Below, piece by piece: positions 1-6,618 of a stretch of DNA of 14,716 nucleotides. Position 1 is the first letter of the stretch; each line of letters begins with the position of its first letter. The stretch lies in the NCBI GenBank assembly GCA_934277865.1, contig CAKQVW010000032.1:1-14716 (forward strand), in the 5' to 3' direction. The position numbers and the translations under genes were made by a program. The notes beneath the pieces were generated by a model. It was not told the DNA's origin. It made no database searches and saw nothing but the letters and a program-made list of their open reading frames with translations. The DNA comes from an uncultured Pseudobdellovibrionaceae bacterium (lineage in GTDB: Bacteria > Bdellovibrionota > Bdellovibrionia > Bdellovibrionales > JAMPXM01).

Positions 1-779
1 TCTTTCGCAGCTTTTTGAACTGCGCGCATGACAGTTTGGAAATCCTCGGCAGTTCGGTTTTCTTTGAAAAAGAAGTCATGGATTTCTAAAGAGTCTAGAA
101 CAACGAAAGTAGCACCCATTTCGATGATGAACTCAGGGAGTTCAGATTCAATGACTTCAGGGCTTGATCGGAAAAACTTAAAGATCTCGATCGCTCTAGG
201 AAAACGATCGTGGCTTATGTAGTCCATTGCGCCATCGACAATGCGCAAAACTTTGTGACCATGTTGAAATGCTGTGAGCGTGAAAATGCTTAAGACATCT
301 GTCAAATCAGCGTCGCCAGTGATGTAAGTGACCTCGCCTTTTCGAAGACCACCCCGAAGGCCTTCGTTCAGTTCGGCAATAGGAAGTTTGGTGAGGCCTT
401 TTGCGGCGTTAGCCACGAGAAGATCTGAAATGGCGGCTGTGTGCCCCTCTTGATTCATAAGCTTATGCTTATCAAACCAGGGCTCATATCTTCGAAGTCC
501 CAAACGCTCCCATTCTTTTTCAGCGGCCTCGCGTTCTTCATCCGAAATGTCTTCGATGGCGACGACTTTTCCTTTGAAATGATTTTCTTCATCCAATTGC
601 CCAACGCTGTTATTGCAATACCAGCTCAAGCCGTGCACACCCCGGCCGTAAACAGGCTCGGCTTGGTTGAGCGCCTCAATCAATAGGGCATTAGCTTTGT
701 CCGCGATCGCTTGAGCGCGCTCGTCGCCAAGTTCAATCGGAAAGTCTTCTTTTGAGAAAAACGATTTCCAGTTTCTCAT
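1..779 (-). CDS. RecA/DnaB-fold-like protein with degenerate P-loop (3'-truncated by window edge)
   Basis: The reading frame opens at ATG 779 and stays open for 259 codons to the window edge, so the C-terminus is missing. An in-frame TGA two codons upstream fixes the earliest start, and GGAG lies 6 nt before the ATG. Residues 1-125 are acidic and helical and I do not recognise them. Residues 136-155 (ELNEGLRGGLRKGEVTYITG) match the strand-loop entry to the nucleotide site of DnaB/Twinkle/T7 gp4-type RecA-fold ATPases. Residues 224-230 (TFVVLDS) look like a Walker B strand ending in Asp229. The expected GKT/S is replaced by GDADLTDV (155-162), so ATP binding is doubtful. A RecA-fold relative that has lost ATPase activity is the best guess. 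The fold assignment is inferred from motif pattern only, and DNA metabolism or a mobile-element origin is possible but unproven. Confidence 0.75.
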   Translation of the reverse strand, partial: MRNWKSFFSKEDFPIELGDERAQAIADKANALLIEALNQAEPVYGRGVHGLSWYCNNSVGQLDEENHFKGKVVAIEDISDEEREAAEKEWERLGLRRYEPWFDKHKLMNQEGHTAAISDLLVANAAKGLTKLPIAELNEGLRGGLRKGEVTYITGDADLTDVLSIFTLTAFQHGHKVLRIVDGAMDYISHDRFPRAIEIFKFFRSSPEVIESELPEFIIEMGATFVVLDSLEIHDFFFKENRTAEDFQTVMRAVQKAAK

Positions 780-900
780 ATTTCACTCCATTCGCGGCCT
801 TTAAGCAGCAGATCAGAATACAAGAGGTCAGTGGCAGGTGAGGACACATGTGACGGGCTGGGTTGGACCCATCTACCAGGCGGTAGGCTTCGGATCGTGC

Positions 901-926
901 TAGTCTAACCGTAGTCAAAGCTAGTC
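901..926. repeat. Three phased TAGTC direct repeats
   Basis: TAGTC occurs at 901-905, 912-916 and 922-926, about one helical turn apart. The first and third copies are extended to GCTAGTC. They lie in the 272-nt noncoding stretch 780-1051, roughly 125 nt upstream of the ATG at 779. The same stretch holds two short hairpins at about 862-893 (TGGGT/ACCCA, then CTACC/GGTAG), neither followed by a T-run. I see no gene there. The repeats could be an operator for the minus-strand gene, but chance is possible for a 5-mer. Confidence 0.3.
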
Positions 927-1051
927 AGCCACCGGCCCCGAGCGACCCCGCTTGTCCCTTTTGCTAGGGAAAGCGAAGTCTAAGTCATTGATAGGACTTA
1001 CGAGAGATTTCGGTATCTTGGATTTTATCTGATCTGACGGCGCCCGAAAAA

Positions 1052-1129
1052 TGGGGTGACTGACGGGATTTGAACCCGCGACCCTCGGAATCACAATCCG
1101 ATGCTCTAACCAACTGAGCTACAGTCACC
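1052..1129 (-). tRNA. tRNA-His (GTG)
   Basis: The minus strand folds into a full cloverleaf. The acceptor stem GTGACTG/CAGTCAC has 7 perfect pairs, the D stem is GCTC/GAGC, the anticodon stem is TCGGA/TCCGA with loop TTGTGAT (anticodon GTG), and the T arm has loop TTCAAAT. The extra G(-1) opposite discriminator C73 is the identity element of tRNA-His. The 3' CCA is encoded. A likely promoter lies just upstream, so it appears to be transcribed alone. Confidence 0.96.
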
Positions 1130-1178
1130 ATACAAAGCGCGTTTTCGGCTTGGGCCGAGGACGGCGTGAGAACGAAAA

Positions 1179-1208
1179 TATATACGGTCTGGGGGGGCTT
1201 AGACTCAA
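1179..1208 (-). promoter_or_regulatory. Putative sigma-70-type promoter of tRNA-His
   Basis: On the minus strand TTGAGT (1203-1208) is followed after 18 nt by TATATA (1179-1184). An upstream T-run (1211-1216) could act as an UP-like element. The -10 ends about 50 nt before the tRNA 5' end, leaving a short leader. The spacer contains a run of seven C. The call rests on motif match and position only. Confidence 0.5.
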
Positions 1209-1290
1209 CCAAAAAACGCGGAAATGGCCAGTTAACTAGCAGGCAGAGCCTAAAAATTCGGCTAAATCGAGATAAGGGCCGGATTGGGCT

Positions 1291-2139
1291 CTATTCGCAG
1301 AGTTTGGCGAATCGTTTGAGGCTGCCGCCCGAGCCCTCGTTGCGCTTTTCGTAGTACTTCAGTACCTCAATCAGGCCGCCTGGCCGCCGGCAGCCAATGA
1401 GGCGGTGAGCCCCTTTGGAGACGAATTTGATTTCGACCAAGTCCTCATGCTGATCCGTGATCCGTAAAATTCCGTCGCCCGCGTGCGGGCCGATGTAACC
1501 CTTCAACAAAGAGCGCATGAACCGATGGGACTCGTGCGGCGCCTTGATGAGTTCGGACACGACCTCTTCGGAAAAACGCACAGAAAGTTTTCCGGCCGCA
1601 CTGGCTCCGAAGATCGAGTCGGGTACGGGGACTTGATAGGTCAGTCGTGGTGAAATGAGTTCGGGGTTTTCGGATATGTCGGAGAAACTTGCGCCCTGTT
1701 CGCGGCGAATCGCGATCAGCGTGTGGCGGTGAAAACCGGCGGAAGCGCGGCGGAGGGTTTCCACCGAGGATTCGAAGTCCTGCCTGATGAACGAGTCCGA
1801 GGCCTCGAGAGTCTGATCGGTGAGAGCCGCAAGCCGACCTTGAAGCGCAAGACGCTCGGCCTCGAACTTGGACTGAAGCTGCGACCGCGTGGCACCAGCA
1901 AGTGTTGCCCGAGACAACTGGTTTTGCAGATCGTCTGTGACGCTTTTGAAATGGCCTTCGAATTCGGCCAGGTAGTCGATGGCCTGCTCCACGTTGAGCT
2001 TGGCTTGTGGGGCGAGGCGAGGGAAGGCGCTATCAAGCGCAGCGAATTCCAGCGCGCACGAGTTTGCCGAGGCGACCGTCTGTGCAAGTAAGACGGTCGA
2101 CGCGGCAATCAACGAAAGAACGTGGGAGACAAATCTCAT
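1291..2139 (-). CDS. Exported protein of unknown function with helical middle and faintly RelE-like C-terminus
   Basis: This 282-residue protein starts with a Sec signal peptide (MRFVSHVLSLIAASTVLLAQ, cleavage probably after ASA near residue 25). Residues 45-140 are rich in Leu, Ala, Glu, Gln and Arg, and are probably helical or coiled-coil. The C-terminal part (about 205-268) contains DLVEIKFVSKGAHRLIG and LIEVLKYYEKRNEG. This order of basic strand, 'G-x-x-R' strand and '(Y/F)-x-K' ending resembles RelE/HigB-type toxins, but the match is weak and an exported location would be unusual for that family. Cysteines occur at 28, 250 and 281. The ATG follows the TAG stop of the upstream lipoprotein gene with no gap and has no strong Shine-Dalgarno, so translation is probably coupled to that gene. 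The function is unknown. Confidence 0.85.
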   Translation of the reverse strand: MRFVSHVLSLIAASTVLLAQTVASANSCALEFAALDSAFPRLAPQAKLNVEQAIDYLAEFEGHFKSVTDDLQNQLSRATLAGATRSQLQSKFEAERLALQGRLAALTDQTLEASDSFIRQDFESSVETLRRASAGFHRHTLIAIRREQGASFSDISENPELISPRLTYQVPVPDSIFGASAAGKLSVRFSEEVVSELIKAPHESHRFMRSLLKGYIGPHAGDGILRITDQHEDLVEIKFVSKGAHRLIGCRRPGGLIEVLKYYEKRNEGSGGSLKRFAKLCE

Positions 2140-5100
2140 CTAGTAGTTCAACCGAGGCAAGAGATGTGGAAAATCCGGCCCCGCGCCCAGCGGGAGATGG
2201 TTTTCTTGTGTAAAGCCACGGCAGAACCAGGCTCCAGAAGGGCGTTTGCCGCAGGTCTGTGTTTCGCCGACGGCAAAGTCTGTATAGACTTCGCCATCCA
2301 CCAGCGTTGGCGTCAGAACAAAGGTTGGCGCTGAGGCAGAATGGTTTTGTTCAAGTCGGTTAGAACCCCAGCAGGACAATTGGCCTGTGCCGGAGAGTGC
2401 ACAAACATGCGTGCCTGGCGCATTGCCTTTCGTCGATGATCCGACAATCACCTTGTTGTAGGAGCCAGAGATGTAAGTCGGAGTATTGAAGGGAGTGGGT
2501 GAGGTTGCCCCTTGCCCGATTTCGGCGTCATCGTTTCGTCCCCAGCAGTAGAGCGAGAAGCTCGAGTTGATTGCGCACGTGACGTTGGCGCCGGCGGAGA
2601 CTTCCATCCAATTGCCTGGAACCTGAGTGGGGAACTCCCGGTTGAGCGAGTCGCCTAGACCAAGTTGCCCGAAGTCATTTTTTCCCCAGCAGTAGAGCAG
2701 GCCGCCCGACAGGATGGCGCAGGCATGATTCGCACCGGCGCTGACTTGCAGAGCGTTGATCAACGTTGTGGGAGTCGGCAAGTTTTGGTTGCCGCCGAAA
2801 CTTCCAATTCCTAGCTGGCCGACGTCGTTTTTTCCCCAGCATTTGACAGCGCCCGAGCGCACACCGCAGGTGAAACCGGTTCCGACGGACACCTGTTGAT
2901 AGCCCGTGTCGACTTGCATCGGAAGAAACTGGTTGGTCGTGTTACCGATTCCTAGCTGGCCCGCATTGTTGTAGCCCCAGCAGCGAAGGTCATTTGTCTG
3001 CGTGATGGCGCAAGTGTGCTGCGTGCCGACGGAGACCTTAAAGTATCCCGTCGGGCGGTCGATAAAGACCGGCGCGTGACGACGAGTCGATGAACCATCT
3101 CCAATTTGTCCAACCGACGAAACGTTATCTAAATCATTTGGCCCCCAACAGCTGAGAGCTCCGTCTGCTATACGAATGCCGCAGCCACCACGCCCAAGCG
3201 ACATCGAACCGAAATTGCGCTCGACCGGTAGCGCATCCCAGGCTCGTCGACCTTCGATACCGGTTCCAAGATGAGCGTTTTGGGCATTGCCCCAGCAGTA
3301 GGCACGTCCCAAGGCGATCGCACACATGGATGTTCCGTTGCCGGCAAGGGTGCTGACAGGACTCGGAAGCAGAGTCGTAACAGGCGTGAACGAACCGCCG
3401 CCTCCGCCGCCAGTGCCGAGCAATCCATAATATCCATAACCCCAACATCTTGCATCTCCGCTGGCGGCGTCGATGCCGCAGGTGGTGCCGCTGCTAAGGC
3501 TGAGCGAACTAAAAGTAGATCCACTTTGCGCTGGAATTGGAACACTCGAGCCCGACGACGATCCGTTACCGAGTTTTCCGCTGGCACCTTCGCCCCAGCA
3601 AAACGCTTCACCTAAGGAGTTCAGCGCACACGAATATTTCTGGCCCGCATAGATCCGCTGAATTCCAGTCAGCGTTAAAACAGGTGTCGGAGTGAGGGCG
3701 TTGTTTGGTGTTCCGTCGCCAATTTGGCCGGCGTCGTTTCGCCCCCAGCAGTCGACTTCTCCGGAAGCACGAACTGCGCAACCGTGATCCCATCCCATCG
3801 CGAGATCGACGTAGAGTGTACCGGCACCGATCACCGTCGGAGTTGTTTGGAAGCCGGTTGTCTGGTTATTGCCGACTTGGCCGTATTCCTGGGCCCCCCA
3901 GCATTTCAGATCGCCGGAGGTGGTGATCCCGCACGTCGTGGACATGTAGGTCGCGATTTTGGAATAGGTCGTTCCACCGTCAATCACGGTTGGAGAATAG
4001 CGGGCCGTCGTCGTGTTGTCGCCTAGCTGGCCGGCCGAGTTTTCGCCCCAGCAAGTGACGTCACCAGTTGTGCGAATACCACAAGCGTAGGAATTCCCGA
4101 CTGCGACTTCGAGATAGGAAAATCCCGCGTCGATTTGAATGGGAAGAGATTGATTCGAGACGCCGGCTCCGTCGCCAACCTGACCGTTGCTGTCGGATCC
4201 CCAGCAGTAGAGCTTGCCTGCGGCGTTGATGCCGCAGCCGGACCTTATGCCGATGGCAATTCTCGTTAAGCCATAGAAGGGCGAGCTTGAGCTTTCGATC
4301 CACATCTGGTGGGTGCCGACGGCGCCGACACGAATCGCACCGTTGGAGGCACCAGTCAGAGAAACCGAGAGTCGTTTTTCTTCCAAAGAGATCGAACTGC
4401 CGATGACCGAGACAGGAATTTGCATCGTGGAAGTCAGCGTCGGAAGCGCCATTGACCCTAGCCCATTGAGAAAGCCGGTGTAATGGTTGCCCGAAATGGC
4501 CGAGCCTTGGACCTCGAAAAACAACGTTTCGGGATTCGTCAATGGTGGCGAGATCGAGACGTCAAGGTAGCGAAGTCCAACCGAGTCCGCGGCTGTCGAA
4601 ATGCGCTGGTTGAAAGACAAGAGCACAGGGCCTCGGGTGAAATCTTCGACGGTCGGTGATGCCACAGACTGCTCGTTTCCAGCAGCGTCGATGCCGAGAA
4701 CACAAATCGCATGAGTCTGCGGAGTCACCGTGGATTGGTTGATCGGCGTCGCTATCGGAAACGGTCCATTGTAGCCGGTGGCATTGTAGCAGTCGCCAGC
4801 TGTTGAGCTGTTTTTCCACCGGTAGTTGGCAACGTCGACTCCACCAATGGAAGTCACGTAGCTCGGCATCATGTGAATGGCGCTGGTTGGACTGAGGATC
4901 TGCGCCACAGGAGGAACGGTGTCTTTGGTGATGGCACTACTGGACGAGTTGGTGTTGCCGGCGTTATCTACGGCCTGCGCCATCAAAGTTAGCGGTCCGT
5001 CGAGGATCGGAACCAAATTAAGCACCATGCTGAAGGCACCAGCTAGACAGGTTGTCGAGCTGTAGAAGCTTCCTGCGACAAAAATATCTACGGGCGATCC

Positions 5101-6426
5101 TGAATCCGAGCATGTTCCGGCGAGGCTAAAGGCACTTTCGTTGCTGGCGTTCATAAAGCTGCCCGGCGCAGGCGTGACAATGGCAACCGTCGGTACCACC
5201 GTGTCTTTCACGACTGCGCGGTTGGCGGTCTGCGAGTTGCCGGCAACATCCGCTAGGACAGCACTCATCGAAAGAATTCCGTCGGCAAGTGACGAAATAT
5301 CCAGGCCCGCGATGTTAAATAAGCCGCTGGCACAAGTGGCGGTGGCATTGACGCTGCCAACGGAGATCACGACCGTTCGACCTTCTTCCGAACAGCTTCC
5401 GGAAACTGGGTAAGCCGCTGCCGAAAAGAGATTCGCTGCCGGCAGAGTGTCGATCGAAACGGTGGGGAGTGTTTGGTCGAGAATAATAGCCGAAGAAAGA
5501 CAGCTGGAGACCGCACCTGTGGAATCACGAAAGCGTGCGTACACCTGTTTCACCCCGTCGCCCGCGCTGACCGAAAATCCGGACTTCGTGGGTGAGTAGG
5601 GCTCCCATGTGCCGCCGGTGCGGCACGTGGAATCCGAGGTGTAGTAGGCCTGGTTGGCGACAAACGGTAATGAAGGCGTGAGGTTCACCGTCGTCAGGCG
5701 CGTGTGTGTGGCGCCTGCGTTGATTTGAAAAGCACCACCAACCAACGGTGGCGGTTCGGTCCATTCGCAGTTTTCATAGGCGAGTCCGTTTGTGTAGCTT
5801 GCCACGATCTCGACGTTGTTAGAGCCCGAGACGATGTCCGCCGTCGCGGAACCGATAAGGAGCGGCCCACTGAGTGCGGACTTTGTTAAAAGTGATCCGG
5901 CGTCGGTCAGCAGACATTCGCTTGTTGAGTCAGCTGAAAATGCAAACAGATGAAATTTGCGTGCGCTTCCTGGCGCCATGTTGATTTCAATTTGTGAACC
6001 TGCGGCGGCGAGCCCCGCAAATTGGTGCACGTAGATCGTGTCGGTGCCAGTCGATCTTGTGCAGGTTTTGGGTTCGCTTCCGATGGCGCCCGAAAGCCCC
6101 GAGCCGCGTTCGGAAGCAGGGACTTCCACCACCACGGCAAAACACGAAGTTTCAGCAAGCGAAGTCGGACGAGAGAGCCCCCACGAGAGCTCACTCATGG
6201 CCTCGAGTTTTCGAATTTTGTCGAAGTGGCTGCGCTTGGAGGCCGCGTCTTGGGACGCTTGGAGATTGGATTTCGGAAGCTGCACGACAACTTGCGATCC
6301 GAGCTCATTCTTTTTCGTACAACCTGCGAGAGCAGTTAATGAAAACACAAATACAGTCAGAGCGGCTTTTCGACAAAACCAATGGAAATTCGGCAAAATC
6401 GATTTCGAATCGACGGCTGCTTGCAT
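2140..6426 (-). CDS. Giant lipoprotein with Ig-like domains and 14 RCC1-type repeats
   Basis: A 1428-residue surface or periplasmic lipoprotein. The signal peptide ends in lipobox LAGC (Cys36), followed by TKK. Residues about 318-510 hold two Ig-like repeats, each with CS, C-x-x-G and D-x-A-GN landmarks. About 600-705 is another beta-rich segment. From about 715 to the end there are 14 RCC1-type units. Each has a central C-(8-10 residues)-CWG motif and most continue to GQ(L/V/I)G; the first Cys is 731 and the last unit (Cys1392) has CRG instead of CWG. Fourteen units fit two seven-bladed beta-propellers, and the regular Cys pairs suggest one disulfide per blade, as expected outside the cytoplasm. 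Adhesion or partner binding is the likely role of such propellers, with no enzyme motif seen. The start is ATG 6426 with a weak ribosome site. It sits upstream of, and directly abuts, the exported-protein gene at 1291-2139. Confidence 0.93.
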   Translation of the reverse strand: MQAAVDSKSILPNFHWFCRKAALTVFVFSLTALAGCTKKNELGSQVVVQLPKSNLQASQDAASKRSHFDKIRKLEAMSELSWGLSRPTSLAETSCFAVVVEVPASERGSGLSGAIGSEPKTCTRSTGTDTIYVHQFAGLAAAGSQIEINMAPGSARKFHLFAFSADSTSECLLTDAGSLLTKSALSGPLLIGSATADIVSGSNNVEIVASYTNGLAYENCEWTEPPPLVGGAFQINAGATHTRLTTVNLTPSLPFVANQAYYTSDSTCRTGGTWEPYSPTKSGFSVSAGDGVKQVYARFRDSTGAVSSCLSSAIILDQTLPTVSIDTLPAANLFSAAAYPVSGSCSEEGRTVVISVGSVNATATCASGLFNIAGLDISSLADGILSMSAVLADVAGNSQTANRAVVKDTVVPTVAIVTPAPGSFMNASNESAFSLAGTCSDSGSPVDIFVAGSFYSSTTCLAGAFSMVLNLVPILDGPLTLMAQAVDNAGNTNSSSSAITKDTVPPVAQILSPTSAIHMMPSYVTSIGGVDVANYRWKNSSTAGDCYNATGYNGPFPIATPINQSTVTPQTHAICVLGIDAAGNEQSVASPTVEDFTRGPVLLSFNQRISTAADSVGLRYLDVSISPPLTNPETLFFEVQGSAISGNHYTGFLNGLGSMALPTLTSTMQIPVSVIGSSISLEEKRLSVSLTGASNGAIRVGAVGTHQMWIESSSSPFYGLTRIAIGIRSGCGINAAGKLYCWGSDSNGQVGDGAGVSNQSLPIQIDAGFSYLEVAVGNSYACGIRTTGDVTCWGENSAGQLGDNTTTARYSPTVIDGGTTYSKIATYMSTTCGITTSGDLKCWGAQEYGQVGNNQTTGFQTTPTVIGAGTLYVDLAMGWDHGCAVRASGEVDCWGRNDAGQIGDGTPNNALTPTPVLTLTGIQRIYAGQKYSCALNSLGEAFCWGEGASGKLGNGSSSGSSVPIPAQSGSTFSSLSLSSGTTCGIDAASGDARCWGYGYYGLLGTGGGGGGSFTPVTTLLPSPVSTLAGNGTSMCAIALGRAYCWGNAQNAHLGTGIEGRRAWDALPVERNFGSMSLGRGGCGIRIADGALSCWGPNDLDNVSSVGQIGDGSSTRRHAPVFIDRPTGYFKVSVGTQHTCAITQTNDLRCWGYNNAGQLGIGNTTNQFLPMQVDTGYQQVSVGTGFTCGVRSGAVKCWGKNDVGQLGIGSFGGNQNLPTPTTLINALQVSAGANHACAILSGGLLYCWGKNDFGQLGLGDSLNREFPTQVPGNWMEVSAGANVTCAINSSFSLYCWGRNDDAEIGQGATSPTPFNTPTYISGSYNKVIVGSSTKGNAPGTHVCALSGTGQLSCWGSNRLEQNHSASAPTFVLTPTLVDGEVYTDFAVGETQTCGKRPSGAWFCRGFTQENHLPLGAGPDFPHLLPRLNY

Positions 6427-6469
6427 GACGTTTAATCGGTTTAAGAGGCAATCTCGTTGAGTCCGATAT

Positions 6470-6505
6470 CAAAATGAAACGGCCGACCCTTACGAAGGTC
6501 GGCCG
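6470..6505 (-). terminator. Rho-independent terminator of the exported-phosphatase operon
   Basis: CGGCCGACC (6480-6488) and GGTCGGCCG (6497-6505) form a perfect 9-bp GC-rich stem with an 8-nt loop. On the minus strand the stem is followed by TTTCATTTTG (6479-6470). It lies 114 nt past the stop of the metallophosphoesterase gene and before the RCC1 lipoprotein gene, so it should separate the two transcription units. Confidence 0.8.
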
Positions 6506-6506
6506 G

Positions 6507-6549
6507 TTTGTTGAACTTCAACAAAGTGAGTCTGTAAATGACTCATTTT
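6507..6549. repeat. Two overlapping inverted repeats next to the terminator
   Basis: TTTGTTGAA (6507-6515) and TTCAACAAA (6517-6525) are perfect 9-nt arms around a single base. AAAGTGAGTC (6523-6532) and GACTCATTTT (6540-6549) form a 10-bp stem with one G-T pair and a 7-nt loop. They share 3 nt, so the two stems compete. Both lie in the transcribed 3' region of the operon, before the main terminator stem. They could be a second weak terminator, an mRNA 3'-end stabiliser or an RNA switch; nothing decides between these. Confidence 0.5.
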
Positions 6550-6567
6550 GAGGAGCAAGCTTAGTCA

Positions 6568-6599
6568 AAGATATCACTTGCATAAGATATCATTCGCAT
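6568..6599. repeat. 16-bp tandem direct repeat
   Basis: AAGATATCACTTGCAT (6568-6583) is followed at once by AAGATATCATTCGCAT (6584-6599), with two mismatches. It lies between the metallophosphoesterase stop and the hairpin cluster. Each unit contains the palindrome GATATC. A protein-binding site or replication slippage are both possible. Confidence 0.55.
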
Positions 6600-6618
6600 T
6601 CTTGGGGCTCGACACCCT

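Noticed and set aside
800..960. Possible cobalamin riboswitch because of GCCACTG-like sequence on the minus strand
   Set aside because: The other conserved parts of the riboswitch are missing and the downstream gene has no link to cobalamin.
1052..1129. tRNA-His as an attachment site of an integrated element covering the left part
   Set aside because: No second copy of the tRNA 3' end and no integrase gene are visible in the window; the left neighbour is incomplete.
3168..3611. Minus-strand open frame of 147 codons within the RCC1 lipoprotein gene
   Set aside because: It is an alternative frame of a gene whose repeat motifs run through the whole stretch; Arg- and Ala-rich product with no recognisable feature.
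2140..4260. Regularly spaced similar segments resembling a repeat array
   Set aside because: The similarity comes from protein-level RCC1 repeats (CWG motifs) and is degenerate at DNA level; there is no CRISPR-like identical repeat with unique spacers.
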